From assembly GCF_018143015.1 (NCBI RefSeq), contig NC_054746.1:35992830-36056829 (forward strand): a stretch of 64,000 nucleotides of DNA, in the 5' to 3' direction. This document shows, piece after piece, positions 31,509-43,074 of this stretch (position 1 is its first letter; the number at the start of each line of letters is the position of its first letter). Both the position numbers and the translations under genes were made by a program. The notes below the pieces were generated by a model. The model did not search any database. It saw nothing but the letters and a program-made list of their open reading frames with translations, and was not told the DNA's origin. Source of the DNA: Lytechinus variegatus (lineage: Eukaryota; Echinodermata; Echinoidea; Temnopleuroida; Toxopneustidae).

Positions 31509-33220
31509 CATGGGTGTCGATCGGTATTCTTGGTTGGGGGGGATGATTGACACAAATGTTCTTGTGGATGGGGATCTTTCAAAATTACCCCCACTAAAAT
31601 CACAAGTTAGGACAATTGGGAGTGGTTGATATGCATGGTGTTCTTGGAAATTCCTTCATTGTTGTAGTGTACTATACTCGTATCATTTTTTTGAAAATTC
31701 AATTTGTGTTACAAGTAAGCCTATTCTAAACTCATACCGAGAAAAAAATGACAAAAATTGACTGGACCATGTACATAGTGATCTGTTCATTGAGCATGAT
31801 GTATACACAGGGGCGTCGATCCATTTTTCAGATGGAGGTGGGAATTATGAATCAACGTTCCAAAGGCGCTCGATCACAAAAAAACGAACAAACTCACCCC
31901 CACACACATAGGCCTATATATATATATATAATATATATATATAGAAAGATACACATATCTCACCTTCACCAACAATGCGAGCGCGAAGCGCGAGCTAAAT
32001 TTTTTAGTATGCCATGAAAACAGAAAAATGTACCTGTTTAGGTTTGTTTGTAGTAACTCATGAGGAGGGTCGATACATGTATCTCACTAGAGAGCGAGCT
32101 GAAATTTCTTTATATTCTGACCTGAAAGCTTGATATTCTAAGCATTTTTGGTACCAATGATTAAGATGGGTATCTAGAAGAACAATAGATGTGAGCGCGA
32201 GCTGAAAATTTTGATCTGGAAAAAAAGACACTTTAACGGAAGATGTTTATCCACCAAAAGATTATTGCAAATCAAAGTTCTTTTGAGGTTTAGAATTGAA
32301 AACGGGACATTCTATTCACCTATATAATCATGAAAAGTATGGGTTTTTGGTACATGATGCGAGCGCGAAGCGCGAGCTGAAAATTTTTCTATTCCAATCT
32401 GAAAAGCAGACATTTTGAGCACGATTTTAAATCAAAATCGAGTTGGTTTCTCCATCTCGCTTGCTGATTTCAGTGTAGCATTACAGTCTTATTTCATTTT
32501 TTTGTTGCACATGCGGAATTATTTTTTTTTTTGGGGGGGGGCAGAACGATATGTTTGCCCCCCAATATTTTTATTGGTGGGGCGATCGCCCCCTGCCCCC
32601 CCCCCCCCACCCAGGATCGACGCCTCTGTGTATACAACTTCTCTCTTAATTCTAACCTGACTGGCAATATCTTTATTCTTCTTAATGCATTATGATAAAA
32701 TGCAGATTCAGACCAATTAAGACTAGCAAAAATTACAACCTGTGTGGCTTCTCGTGCGCCATCGGGCTTACCGTCATTCCTTAGAGATTTATCTTGCCAC
32801 TCTTTTACTCCCGTTTATTTTTCCACCCTTTTGAATAAATGATTTATTTAAATTAATTTATTCACCACTGGTGGGATGGAACACCCTATCAACAAAAGTT
32901 GATTTTCGTTGGGGTCCTTTTATGTCATGTGTTAAAAATATCAGATACATAAACATTTCATTCTTTTTCATCTTGAACCTCCACCCATCTGTTTAATAGT
33001 CCTGAAAAAGAATGTATTTATTTAATAACAATATTGCGAGGGAAACACACTGATTGATGGCATACTATAATCATCATGATCAAACTTTTCATTTTTTTTA
33101 TAATCATTATAATTTTTCTACCCTAAGTTATTGGGGGGGATGATAATACAGGCCATACCCCCCACTTGAAATATTGGGGGGGATATATCCCCCCCATCCC
33201 CCCCGTGATCGACACCCATG
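31509..33220. mobile_element. hAT-type non-autonomous element in the LINE 3' UTR
   Basis: Termini CATGGGTGTCGATC and its exact complement are flanked by an 8-bp duplication CTTTCGTG (31501-31508 and 33221-33228); 8-bp duplications are the hAT signature. The subterminal regions are G-rich on the left and C-rich on the right ('ggggggatgattg', 'ccccccccatcc'). It contains a second insertion (31808-32628). No transposase frame is present. Confidence 0.8.
31808..32628. mobile_element. Second hAT-type element nested inside the first
   Basis: Begins CAGGGGCGTCGATCC and ends GGATCGACGCCTCTG, with an 8-bp duplication TGTATACA at 31800-31807 and 32629-32636. Inside, 'gcgagcgcgaagcgcgagct' occurs twice (from 31977 and 32359), each time followed by an A/T-rich 'gaaaatttt' stretch. 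Internal TA microsatellite near 31917. The element is 821 bp and non-coding. Confidence 0.8.
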
Positions 33221-33263
33221 CTTTCGTGTTTGATTTCTGAATAAAATCTTTCTATGAAAAAAA

Positions 33264-36200
33264 AAGATGTTGAACCTTGGGGCACCCATTGATGTTCAAT
33301 TTTGGAAGGACCAAATTGATGTTTAACCTAGATGGGTGCGCGACCTAGAACGGGGTACAGAATGGATGATTACCTATAAGCTACAATGTGATGTTCAACA
33401 TAGAGGGGGGTGCCAAACAGACCTTCACCCTTGGGGCGCCGAATTGACGTTCAATCAAGGGGGCATCGAATTGATGCTCGACCTAGAAGGGCGAGCCGAA
33501 TTGATGATCATTCTAGGAGCGCCAAAGTGAAGCTCAACATGTGAGTGTCAAAAAGATGTTGAACCTCAGGCACCAAATTGATGTTCAATTTTAGAAGCGT
33601 CAAATAAATTTTAAACATAAAAGGGTGAGATTGATGCTAGACCTAGGACGTCGAATGGGGGGGGGAGTGTCGGAAAGGCAATAGAAAAATGGGGGCTCAA
33701 AATTTATGTTAAACCTAGAAGGGTCGAAACTGATGTTAAATCGAGGGGGATTGCATACCGAACTGTTGTAAGACCTAGAGGGCCAAATTCAAGATCGACG
33801 TAGAGGCGCCGGTCAATGTTAGACACAGGAGATGCCTAATGAACGTTCAATCTAGTGGTGCCTACGTGATGTTCAACATGGGGAGGGGGGGGGGGGTGTC
33901 AATTAGATGTTGAACCTAGGGGCACCAATTGATATTCAATTTTGGAAGCGCCAAATTGTTGTTTAACCTAGAGGGGTGAAATTGATGCAAGACCTAGGAC
34001 GTCGAATGGGGGGGGGGGTAGTGTTGGAATAGAGAACATAAAAGTGGGCGCAGAATTGATGTTAAACCTAGAGGGGTCGAAATTGATGTTAAATACAGGG
34101 GGAGGGCACACCGAATTGTTAGACCTAGAGGGCCAAATTCAAGATCGACGTAGAGGCACTGAGTCGATGTTCGACACAGGGGGTGCCGATTGAACGTTCA
34201 ATCTAGGGGTGCCTACGTGATGTTCATTAAGGGGAGGGGGCGGGGGGTGTCAAATAGATGTTGAACCTAGGGGCACCAATTGATGTTTTATTTTGGAAGC
34301 GCCAAATTGATGTTTAACCTAGAGGGTGAGATTGATGCTAAACGTAGGCCGTCGAATGGGGGGGGGGTCGAATAGACAATAGAGAAAAGGGGGCGCAGAA
34401 TTGATGTTAAACCTAGAGGGGCCGAAATTGATGTTAAATCTAGGGGGAGTGCACACCGAATTGTTGTTAGACCAAGAGGGCCAAATTCATGTTTGACGTA
34501 GAGGCGCCGAGTTAATGTTTGACATAGGTGGTGCCGAATGAAAGTTCGACCTTGGGGCTTAAAATTATGGTCAACCTGGGGAGGGGGGCGCCAAATTGAT
34601 GCTCGACCTAGAAGGTGGTGAAGAATTGATCCTCGACCTAGGGGGCGCCAAGGTGATGTTCAACAGGGGGGCTTGCCGAGTCGATATTCGACATAGTGGA
34701 GAGGGGGATGCTGAATGGACGTTCAACCTAGGGTAGCCGAACTGATGTTTATTTCAGTGGGGGGGGAGGTTTAGAATTTACGTTTTACCTCTGGGTGTCG
34801 AATCGATGCTCGACTAAGGGGCGCGCCGAATTGATGTTCAATCTAGGGGGCGTGGAATAAATGTTTTACCTCGTGGTGCCGAATTGATGTTTAATCAAGA
34901 GGGCGCCCAATTGATTCCCGACCTAGAACTGGCCATTGAATGGATGATCAACCTAGGGGAGCCAATGTGATGTTAAACATAGAGGGGGTGCCAAACAGCT
35001 GTTCAACATAGGGGCGCCAAATTCATTTTAAATCTAGGGGGCATCGAATTGATGCTCCACCTAGAAGGGCGAACCGAATGGATGATCATTCTAGGGGCGC
35101 CAAAGTGAAGTTCAACATGGGGGTGTGTCAGAAAGATGTTGAACCTCGGGGAACCAAAGTGATGTTCAATTTTGGAAGCGCCAAATTGATGTTTAGCCTA
35201 GAGGGGTTAAATTGATCCTAGACCTAGGACGTCGAATGGGGGGAGTGTCAAATAGACAACAGAGTAAAAGGGGAAGCAGAATTGATGTTAAACTTAAGAG
35301 GGAGGGAGAATCGAATTTTTGTTTGACCTATGGGCGCCGAATTGAAGTTCGACGTAGAGGCGCCGAGTTGTAGTTCGACGTAGAGGCGCCGAGTCGATGT
35401 TCGACACAGGGGGTGCCGAATGAACTTTCAACCTAGGGGTACCTAGGTGATGTTCAAGATGGGGATGGGGGGTGACAAACAGCTGTTCAAAATAGGGGGG
35501 CCAAATTGATGTTCAATCTAGGGGGAGCTGACTTGATGTTAAACCTAGAGGGGCGAAATTGATCCTTAACGTAGGTGGGGGCACCAAATTGATGTTTGAC
35601 CTAGGGGTGTCGAAGGGGGGGGGGTGGAATAGACAATGGAGAATAGGGGGCGCAGAGTTGATGTTAAACCCTAGAGGGGTCGAAATTGATATTAAATCTA
35701 GGGGGAGGGCACACTGAATTGTTGTTAGACCTAGGGGCCTAATTCCTGTTCGACGTAGAGGCGACGAGTTGATGTTCGACATAGGGGGTGCCGAATGAAC
35801 GTCCGACCTTGGGGCGTAAAATTATGGTCAACGTGGGGAGAGGGGCGCCAAATTGATGCTCGACCTAGAAGGGGGTAAATAATGGATGCTCTACCTAGGG
35901 GCTCCAAATTGATGTTCAACAGAGGGGGGGGGGTTGCCGAGTCGATGTTCGACATAGTGGAGAGGGGGATGCTGAATGGACGTTCAACCTAGGGGAGCCG
36001 AACTGATGTTTATTACAGGGGGAGGGTTAGAATGTACATTTACTTAGGGGTGTCGAATCAATGCTCGACTTAGGGAAGCCAAATTGATGTTCAATCTAGG
36101 GGCGTGGAATGTTTTACCTGGTGGTGCCGAATTGATGTTTAATCAAGAGGGCGCCCAATTGATGCCCGACCTAGAACGGGGCATTGAATGGATGATCAAC

Positions 36201-36776
36201 CTAGGGGCGCCAATGTGATGTTCAATCTAGGGCGCCGATTTGATGTTAAACTAAGTTGGGCGAAATTGATACTTAACCTAGGAGGGGGCACCCAATTAAT
36301 GTTTGACCTTGGTGCGCCGAATGGGGGGTTGGAATAGACAATTGAGAATAAGGAGCGCACAATTGATGTTAAACCTAGAGGGTTGGAGTTGATGCTAAAC
36401 CTAGGGGGAAGGGTGCACCGATTCGATGTTGACCAAGAGGCGCCGAATTCATGTTTGATGGAGAGGTGCAGAGTCGATGTTCGACATAGGACGATGCTGA
36501 ATGGATGTTCGACCTAGGGGAGCCAAAATGATGTTCAATCTAGGGGGCGTGTAATAAATGTTTTACCTATAGGTGGTGCCAAATTGATGTTCAATCAAGA
36601 GGGCGCCGAATTGGTGCCCGACCTAGAACGGGGCATTGAATGGATGATCAACCTAGGGGCGCCAATGTGATGTTCAACATAGAGGGGGGTGCCAAACAGA
36701 TCGTCAACCTGGGGACGCCAAATTGATTTCAATCTAGGGGGCATCGAAATGATACTCGACCTAGAAGGGCGTGGTT
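33264..36776 (+). repeat. Minisatellite array, right segment
   Basis: Same monomers and higher-order blocks as 19774-26318, continuing in the same orientation after the LINE. The unit 'cgtaaaattatggtcaacct' near 34560 shows the intact version of the site occupied by the block at 7652-19773. The array ends in mid-unit at about 36776. Confidence 0.85.
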
Positions 36777-37368
36777 CGAAATAGGCAGTGAACGATTATC
36801 AATTATCAATAATGGCAAAGAGGAGATCAGAGATTTTGTATGATTTTGAAGGTTTTGAAGCTCTCATTGTTACTGATTTGCCATACCTTCTCTAAAGGTA
36901 GCTGACAATTAATTGCAGTATTCCGTTGTTTATCTTATACTTTTTCACAACCAATAGCGATGTTAAATACTGCTGGGATCGGGGGCCGGAGAGAAATGTC
37001 TCTATTATGATTCATTCTAATTATGTAAGGCGCTAACTCTAATGTTATCCGCAAGACATTGCTGCATTGGGAAGACAATATCGGCATAAAATTTGTTCCA
37101 TACACTTTGTAACCAGCTTGGACACCACCAACATATTTCATTATTTAAAGAAGCATGGTTAGTATATCAGGCAGGTATAAGTCTCTGTTAAATTTGAGTT
37201 GGTATAAAAAAGCAAGTTTTAAAATGTCATAACTATCTAATTTTACAACCGATTATGATGAAATATTCAGTGTTATGCTTGTTGGATTTTTCTCTTTTTA
37301 TTCGAATAAACTTTGTTTGGGTGGACTTGTCCTTTAATAAGGCTGATCATTACGCACGTCGAGTGCAG
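36777..37368. other. Intergenic or intronic sequence before the CUB exons
   Basis: No supported exon. The stretch 'gggtggacttgtcctttaat' near 37319 resembles the terminus of another inverted-repeat element family, but its partner end was not found. The exon at 37369 starts in mid-codon, so an upstream exon must exist here or further left, unless the gene is truncated. Confidence 0.4.
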
Positions 37369-37586
37369 GATATACTACATTGGAGCCCAGTGAATTCTTG
37401 GTGACTTTCACTGGTAGCTCTGGAATTCTGGAAACACCGAATTATTCCCGAAAGTACCCGAGGAACTACAAACGCACCTACACAATCACGGTTCATGCTT
37501 GGCAGCAGATCGTATTGCAATTCAAAGATTTTCAGATTGAAAGTGAACGGAGAATTTTCGGGGAGGGTATAACAGAGGCCGATGAG
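37369..37586 (+). CDS. CUB-domain protein, exon (N-terminal half of a CUB domain)
   Basis: The exon runs from a GAGTGCAG acceptor to GATGAG|GTAGGA. It begins with two bases of a split codon and ends on a codon boundary. It reads as the first half of a CUB domain: GSSGILETPNYSRKYPRNYK, then TYTITVHAWQQIVLQFKDFQIE, matching the 'spNYP..Y..n..C.W.I.' pattern except that the usual cysteine before the TI strand is absent. CUB domains are extracellular protein-interaction modules in proteases, complement-like and developmental proteins. The rest of the domain is in the exon at 37907. Whether the gene is alive is doubtful (see the frameshifted segment at 38105). Confidence 0.55.
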
Positions 37587-37906
37587 GTAGGAACCGTTTT
37601 GTCATCACCTATCACCATAATCACAGCACAGAATGTGATGTTTAAAAAGAATGACAAAGAAAATATGGAAAGGAAAGTTTGCAAATACCAAAGTGAATTT
37701 ATGCAACCTCTCTTTTTTAACATCTAAACTAGATACTTATTCTTCCTCTTCCATTCAACATTCTCGACTCATTCTATCAACGAATTCCGCTGCAATTAGG
37801 TGAAGGCAGAAAGATTTTTTTTTAAATAGCTTGGAGTCGTAGGACATGCGTGCACCCAGCACATATATTTTTAAAAGGCGTATGCTAACTATTCTTATTG
37901 ATAAAG

Positions 37907-38107
37907 TTTTCTAGAATAGGTACTCCGAATTATCGAATGTTCCTTCACAGACTCTGGGGCAACAAGGAACCAGAAGGTTCTCTTGAATCCTTCGCAAACA
38001 CTATGACACTGGAATTCGTCAGTGACGGTTTTGTCGAAAAACGTGGCTTCTCTGTCTCTAATCGCACAATCAACTACCTCTGCCAGGAGCCGATATCCTA
38101 CATGTAG
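37907..38107 (+). CDS. CUB-domain protein, exon (C-terminal half of the CUB domain)
   Basis: Joining 37586 to 37907 after ATTGATAAAG keeps phase 0 and completes a CUB domain: GTPNYRMFLHRLWG, then SFANTMTLEFVSDGFVEKRGFSVS, the standard 's.s..m.v.F.SDg....GF.' ending. The acceptor has only a modest pyrimidine tract. The alternative acceptor four bases or more downstream (TTTTCTAG) breaks the frame. The frame stops at TAG 38105-38107, but a second CUB domain reads on in another phase straight afterwards, so this stop is probably produced by an indel. Confidence 0.5.
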   Translation, partial: FSRIGTPNYRMFLHRLWGNKEPEGSLESFANTMTLEFVSDGFVEKRGFSVSNRTINYLCQEPISYM

Positions 38108-38335
38108 ATGCCGGGCACCACATCAATTTCGATAATTGGCCTAAGGTTTGTCCCTGGCGGCTCCCAGAGACATGCCTCTACACCATAAAGGTGCCGGATG
38201 ACTATCGGATAGAGCTGACCTACCTGTCCATTGATTTTCTGAAGTCTGACTTCTGCAAGACGAACTCTCGTTCTTGATCTCGGTGACAGTATCGCGGTTC
38301 CAACGTTTTAAGTACTACTATAACCCTAAAAGGAC
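38105..38335 (+). pseudogene. Frameshifted second CUB domain, N-terminal part
   Basis: In a shifted frame from about 38108 the sequence reads DAGHHINFDNWP, then CPWRLPETCLYTIKVPDD and YRIELTYLSIDFLKSDFC, the opening of a CUB domain with its C...C pair. After the last cysteine a further one-base shift gives DELSFLISVTV in a third phase, which fits the 'C..D.l.i' strand. Two phase breaks in 200 bp suggest a pseudogene, or indel errors in the assembly. Downstream, 'aggacccccccccctc' is a poly-C run with no coding signal. Confidence 0.45.
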
Positions 38336-38339
38336 CCCC

Positions 38340-39395
38340 CCCCCTCAACGTTTCGCGCGATTTTGACAAAACCTGGGGTTATTGATTGACAATATTGGCC
38401 TCATAAAGAAAAGCGGTGTTGTTATTCTAAAATTTTCAGATTTTATTATGCTGTTATGCATGCTTACTACCTTGCAGTTATAACTTTTTATCATTAAGAT
38501 CTAGTCATTCTAGTATACAGATCTTGATCCCTTGATAAATTCGATCAGTAAAAAGAGAAAAAATAGAAGGAAAAAATAAGACGAGGGTGAAGAAAAAGAC
38601 GACCCCAACTTCACCACCAATATCCAACATTCCACGAAGATTCATAATATATTGATGTTAATGTTGAATAAAATGGGTAATGTATTTGCATTCTACAAAA
38701 CTACTAATCAATTAATTTTAGTTACTGGTTCTATTATTAAATACAAACGTAACACTTTCGAATTCACATCTCATTGTGCAATGATATTCACTTTCATTCC
38801 TTTAAAACTCATCGGGATTTTTCAAGGAAAATGATCAGTTGAAACTCCTCTAATATAATTGTAGTTCTTCAGAATCACGAATAGTTCGGTTTGTAAAGAA
38901 GTTTATTCTATCGCTTGAAATTTTGTTTCACGCTTTTCATTCAGCGCATCCGAGATTAGCTTACAACCCAAAATCACCCTTTAGTTATTTTGAATAAAAA
39001 GTAGCCATTCAAAACAAATTGCAATCTTATAGAGAATTGGGTCAATGATGATATTTAAAAAGGTATTTTATGTGACACTTATGTCATTTAATTTCCGTTG
39101 TCATTATTAAAGCCTCGTCGTAAAGTAGGCAGATGCAGACATTTAGGAAGATCACGGCTTATTTACATGATTTAAGACTGGCAATAATTGAGAAGTATAT
39201 CTCATGAATATATACGCTTGTAACACTATAGTTTGGGGAAAATGGATTTTCATCTGGAGATTTTGTATGTAAAATAATGCTATGTAATTGGCTAACTTGA
39301 CAATATGACACACTTCTGACCTATCACGATGTGTTGCTATAATACTAGTCTCAAATCGATCAATTTCTTGCTTGGTGTTTGACCATTCAGTCCTA
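38340..39395. other. Gap between the CUB remnant and the coiled-coil gene; contains its 3' UTR
   Basis: The minus-strand 3' UTR of the coiled-coil gene must lie here. TTTATT at 38902-38907 (AATAAA on the minus strand) is one possible polyadenylation signal. No other coding region is supported. Confidence 0.4.
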
Positions 39396-39512
39396 TTATG
39401 TTTTAATATCTTCTGGTTGGCTGACAAGCGACCTCTGCGTAATTTTCAAGAGTTTCTGCGAAGTCCGAAGTCTTTGTTGTAAATTTTGTTTCTCATCCAA
39501 AAGATCCCGTAA
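39396..39512 (-). CDS. Coiled-coil protein, terminal exon
   Basis: After the acceptor TTATACAG it continues in phase 0 as LRDLLDEKQNLQQRLRTSQK and ends SLVSQPEDIKT before TAA. It extends the coiled coil and finishes with a short polar tail. The pyrimidine tract before the acceptor is weak, which is the main uncertainty. Confidence 0.6.
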   Translation of the reverse strand, partial: LRDLLDEKQNLQQRLRTSQKLLKITQRSLVSQPEDIKT

Positions 39513-40158
39513 CTGTATAACATAATCCATGAAAATTGGAAATAGAAAGCAAATTCATTCGTGTGACCTGCCTGATTTTATACATATATTCATGTTGCAA
39601 CTTTATCAAAAGCATTTATTCGCATAGTATTTCACTTTAAGTCGGTAGTACTAGCAGCTCTCCGTTATCATTTAGGTTGAGCGTTACTCCCCAGATGAGA
39701 AGACCAGCTTTTTATAAGTTTTCAGGTTAAAATGACTTAGACATCTAGTTGGTTTTATAAAAACATTTTTTTATTTTTTCTTAAATTTTGTCAAGCCACA
39801 GAGAGCAGATCCCCACAAGACATGTAAACTAAATGAAATAAACTGTGTTCACGATGAATGAATGTGTTTTTTTAAAGTGGATCGATAAAGATGTGGTATA
39901 TTATGTATACAAGCTTCTGAATGCAAAACATTTTTTTACTATTAATGGCATTTATTGTAAGACGTCACAAATTTGAAACTTGAAAAATGCATTAACTTTA
40001 TCAATAGGTTTCACCGAGCCTTGATGTTTTTATACATTTTCTACTTTTATCAAATCCAAATTGACAGGGCAACCTAGATTGAGTTGAGGTAAACAAGGTA
40101 AACATATTCTGTCAGAAAAAAAAATCGTAAAATGTAGACAGAAAAAGAGAAGGCGTAC

Positions 40159-40312
40159 CTGATCTTGGAGTTTAGCGGAGTTGGTTTCGGCAATGCCTAG
40201 TCTGCTCGTGAGGCGTTTATTCTGATCGTGGATTGTTCCACATTCAACCTTGAGCTCATGCAGGACTTCGTGATTCTTCTTTTGGTCATCGCTGAGATCG
40301 TAGAACGCTTTC
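40159..40312 (-). CDS. Coiled-coil protein, exon 4
   Basis: Acceptor TTTTTTTCTCAG, donor GATCAG|GTACGC. The single base at the start completes a Trp codon with the TG left by the previous exon. It then reads KAFYDLSDDQKKNHEVLHEL and KRLTSRLGIAETNSAKLQDQ, a second heptad-repeat segment. It ends on a codon boundary. Confidence 0.75.
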
Positions 40313-40996
40313 CTGAGAAAAAAAATGAAATTACTGAAATATCGATGCCAGATCATAGACTACGTATACATTACAGCGCATGGATGCAATCTGCGGCGAT
40401 TAAAATAATGCAGTCAAACCCATTATTCCCCCCATCCCCCCCCCAAAAAAAAAAAGAACTCCGATTTGAACCGATCATGAGCATGCATCTTTCCCCCTTT
40501 TTTAGAGTTGAATTTGAAGATTTCGGTTCAAAATTTGGACAGAAATCTTTTTGTAACGGCATTAAAATCCCAACACTTTCCTCATGTTTGTGATCGCATT
40601 GAGCTGAGACCCTATTGTGATATTTTGTGGTCATTTTAGTTTCATAAGTTATTAGTTTATCTATATTCATCAGCGTAATGAGCCAAAAATTTAAAGGGCC
40701 ACACATGGCGTAAAGGGTGTAATTCTAAAAAGCTCCGAGCGACCTAAAGCAAGCGAGCAAATCTTTTAATCTTTTAATACAACAACTTGTTTTGTGATAG
40801 ATTTTAACATAATTTTCAAAAAATGCTATCATATTTCATCCTGTCACCTTTCCTATTTTTTTCTCTCACTTTAGTCTTGGTCGTGGAACTCTTTTTTTTT
40901 TGGGGGGTCATGGGTTCCAAACGTGCTCCCCAATTAATATATATGCCAGTGATATTTTTCTAATGAGATGAAACTTACGTTCACTGCGATACTCAC

Positions 40997-41839
40997 CAGT
41001 TCTGTTTGTGAGCTTGGAGTGCTTTGGACCAGCCTGCCGCAGGGTCGTTTTCATAGTTACCGACCATTACTTCTTCGTCATCACTGATAGAGTCGGCAGA
41101 CATTGAAGACTCTTCAATTCCTCTTTTCGGCTCTGGTGAACACGAACATACCGACTGATCGACTTGGAGCGCTCCAGTAGAGCACATCTCTTCAACCTTA
41201 TCCGCAAGCTCTTGTAGCCTGTCCACCAAGTTTCTATCTGTAGTCATTTCTGCTATTTGACTTTCAAGCTCTTCCACCCGCCAAGTCAATCTTTGATTGT
41301 CATCTTTCAGTTTGGCACATTCCAATTCCCTCTCCTTTCTCTTCCTCTGTAACCAAAGAAGAGTTCCAACAAGATTGTAATACTTTGTCAAAACATAGGC
41401 CTCTTCATTCTCTAACGATAAAGTGCCCGTGCAGAAGGTTTCCGTCGTCTTCACCAGGGCCCAGTTGCTCGCCTGGGCATCGCGAATTGTCTTTTGCATG
41501 GTGTTGTAACTCTTGGACAGTTTGTGGCTCAAGTGTTCCAAATCCTTAATGACCAACTGAGTGTCTCGCATCGCTCGGAGAATAAAGTCGAAGTGGTCAT
41601 CCTTGCTGATGGCCTGTTCGTTTTCCAGGAGAGAACCAGCGCGATTATGATGACGAAGAGTACTGATGCGGGAATTGATGCAGTCGCAAATGGAGGACGT
41701 TGTGGATCGTCGAGGTGGCTCTGATGGCTTCAACGTTGCGGTTTGCATCGAAGCATCCACAACTGATTTTAGATTAGCCATCTTTGATGAGAGGCGATTT
41801 ATCAGGTGCTTCATATCCTTGGGAAGACGTCGTTTCTCT
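40997..41839 (-). CDS. Coiled-coil protein, main exon
   Basis: The 843-base exon encodes about 281 residues without a stop. It starts after TTTCCACAG and ends at ACTG|GTGAGT. Order of regions: a basic start (EKRRLPKDMKHLINRLSSKM), a Ser/Thr-rich linker, a helical stretch (MRDTQLVIKDLEHLSHKLSK), then a long coiled coil from QRKRKERELECAKLKDDNQR to LVDRLQELADKVEEM, and an acidic Ser-rich tail (SADSISDDEEVMV). No signal peptide or membrane segment is present, so it is presumably intracellular, perhaps cytoskeletal or centrosomal; this is inference from coiled-coil content. The family is not recognised. Confidence 0.8.
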
Positions 41840-42244
41840 CTGTGGAAACGTATAGATTTGGAAATTCAGAGCAATATGTGCATTCCAGGGAGATAATGTA
41901 TTAGACAAGCACAGAGTAGACATGGAGCAAGACCATGAAGACATCCTCCCAAGATTTCTGAGATGATTGAAGACCTTCCCCTTTCCACCGTCATGGAATT
42001 ATTACAACCATTATCGAAAGGAAAATCATGATGTTTTATATTTGATATTAGCCTTATAAAGATTTTGAAAACTTAAAAACACCAACATATTCAACCAAAT
42101 CGATGGTCAGTAATAACCTTTTATGGATGAAATCATCATCCATCAATATTGATAATTTCATCAAAGCAGAAGCTTAAATAGTGGCGACGTATAAACATAA
42201 GCTGGATAACCTGATTATGGAGAAAAGAGCAAAAGAAATGTCCA

Positions 42245-42385
42245 CTTAAAGGCATGTTCCAGGCTGGAGATATTTGTATCTCAATAGAGTAAAATTCCCG
42301 GAGCAAAATGCTGAAAATTTGATTCTGCTCTGTGAACTTTACTCTATTTATTTAGATATAAATATAATGACCATCCCTTTAAAAA
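42245..42385. repeat. Short inverted repeat in intron 2 of the coiled-coil gene
   Basis: 'tatctcaatagagtaaaatt' pairs imperfectly with 'aactttactctatttattta', around a centre with 'gctgaaaatttgattctgc'. Flanks 'acttaaaggcatg' and 'catccctttaaaa' suggest the edges of a small inverted-repeat element. Limits are uncertain. Confidence 0.4.
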
Positions 42386-42535
42386 GAATCAAATCAATAC
42401 AGTGGTGTTTATAAGTTAGTGAAACCCAATAGGAAAATGCACTTCTATACATTCTGAATTTTGATTGTAGACACACAATATCCGTCGAGCCGAAAGAAAT
42501 AATCTTTATTGAATGTAATCTTTTATCACCTGACT

Positions 42536-42952
42536 CGGGGGGGGGGGCACTTACATTCGCTAGGAAAATTACGTGTTTTGGGTCGAATATGCGGGGACGA
42601 TAAGACAAAATTAAAATGTTTTATAAAGGATGTCCTTTTTGCCCCCAAACTTCGTGTTTAGAGTCCGATTTGCCCGAGGTGTAGAAGGTGGGGTCGTACT
42701 AAACCAAATAAGGTAAAGCCGACGACAGAAGGACCCGTAACAATAAAACATTCCTGTACTTGTTTAGGGGTTCATTTCAGGGAATATTTGCCAAGAGTAT
42801 CGTTTTGTTTCCAATACTTGTTAAGGGTAGGGTTTCACACACCAATACTTAAGGGGTGCATTTTCAGAAAATGGAAATTTCGTGTTTAGGGTGCTTTTCG
42901 ACCCCCATGGTCGCGCATGGTATGCACTCGTGAATGGAAGTGGCCCCCCGGG
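42536..42952. mobile_element. hAT-type MITE in intron 2 of the coiled-coil gene
   Basis: The 417-bp element has G-rich inverted ends ('cgggggggggggcacttac' against the complement of 'gaagtggccccccggg') and an 8-bp duplication ACCTGACT at 42528-42535 and 42953-42960. The interior repeats phrases such as 'cgtgtttagggt' and 'aatacttgttaaggg'. It is non-coding. Confidence 0.75.
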
Positions 42953-43074
42953 ACCTGACTTCAGAATGAAATATCTAAAAAAAAAAAAAAAGGCAGATTT
43001 TGAATACTTGATTCATTTTCTGGTGGGGTTCACTAACTTTTTAGCACCACTGTTTATTGCTTGGCATATTATAC

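Larger units (their letters stand above)
26319..33263 (+). mobile_element. Nearly full-length Tx1/L1-like LINE with target-site duplication
   Basis: The element has an 86-bp leader, ORF1, a 366-bp spacer, ORF2 split by one frameshift, a 3' UTR and a short A-tail (33257-33263). It is flanked by AAGATGTTGAA at 26308-26318 and 33264-33274. Joining the flanks restores a minisatellite unit identical in kind to that near 25955, which fixes both ends. Without the hAT-type insertion in its 3' UTR it is about 5.2 kb. The AT-rich codon usage of ORF2 differs strongly from the surrounding GC-rich array. Confidence 0.9.

Noticed and set aside
36812-36895. Short ATG frame (MAKRRSEILYDFEGF) as first exon of the CUB gene
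   Set aside because: No signal peptide, stops before the nearest possible donor, and its phase does not fit the exon at 37369.
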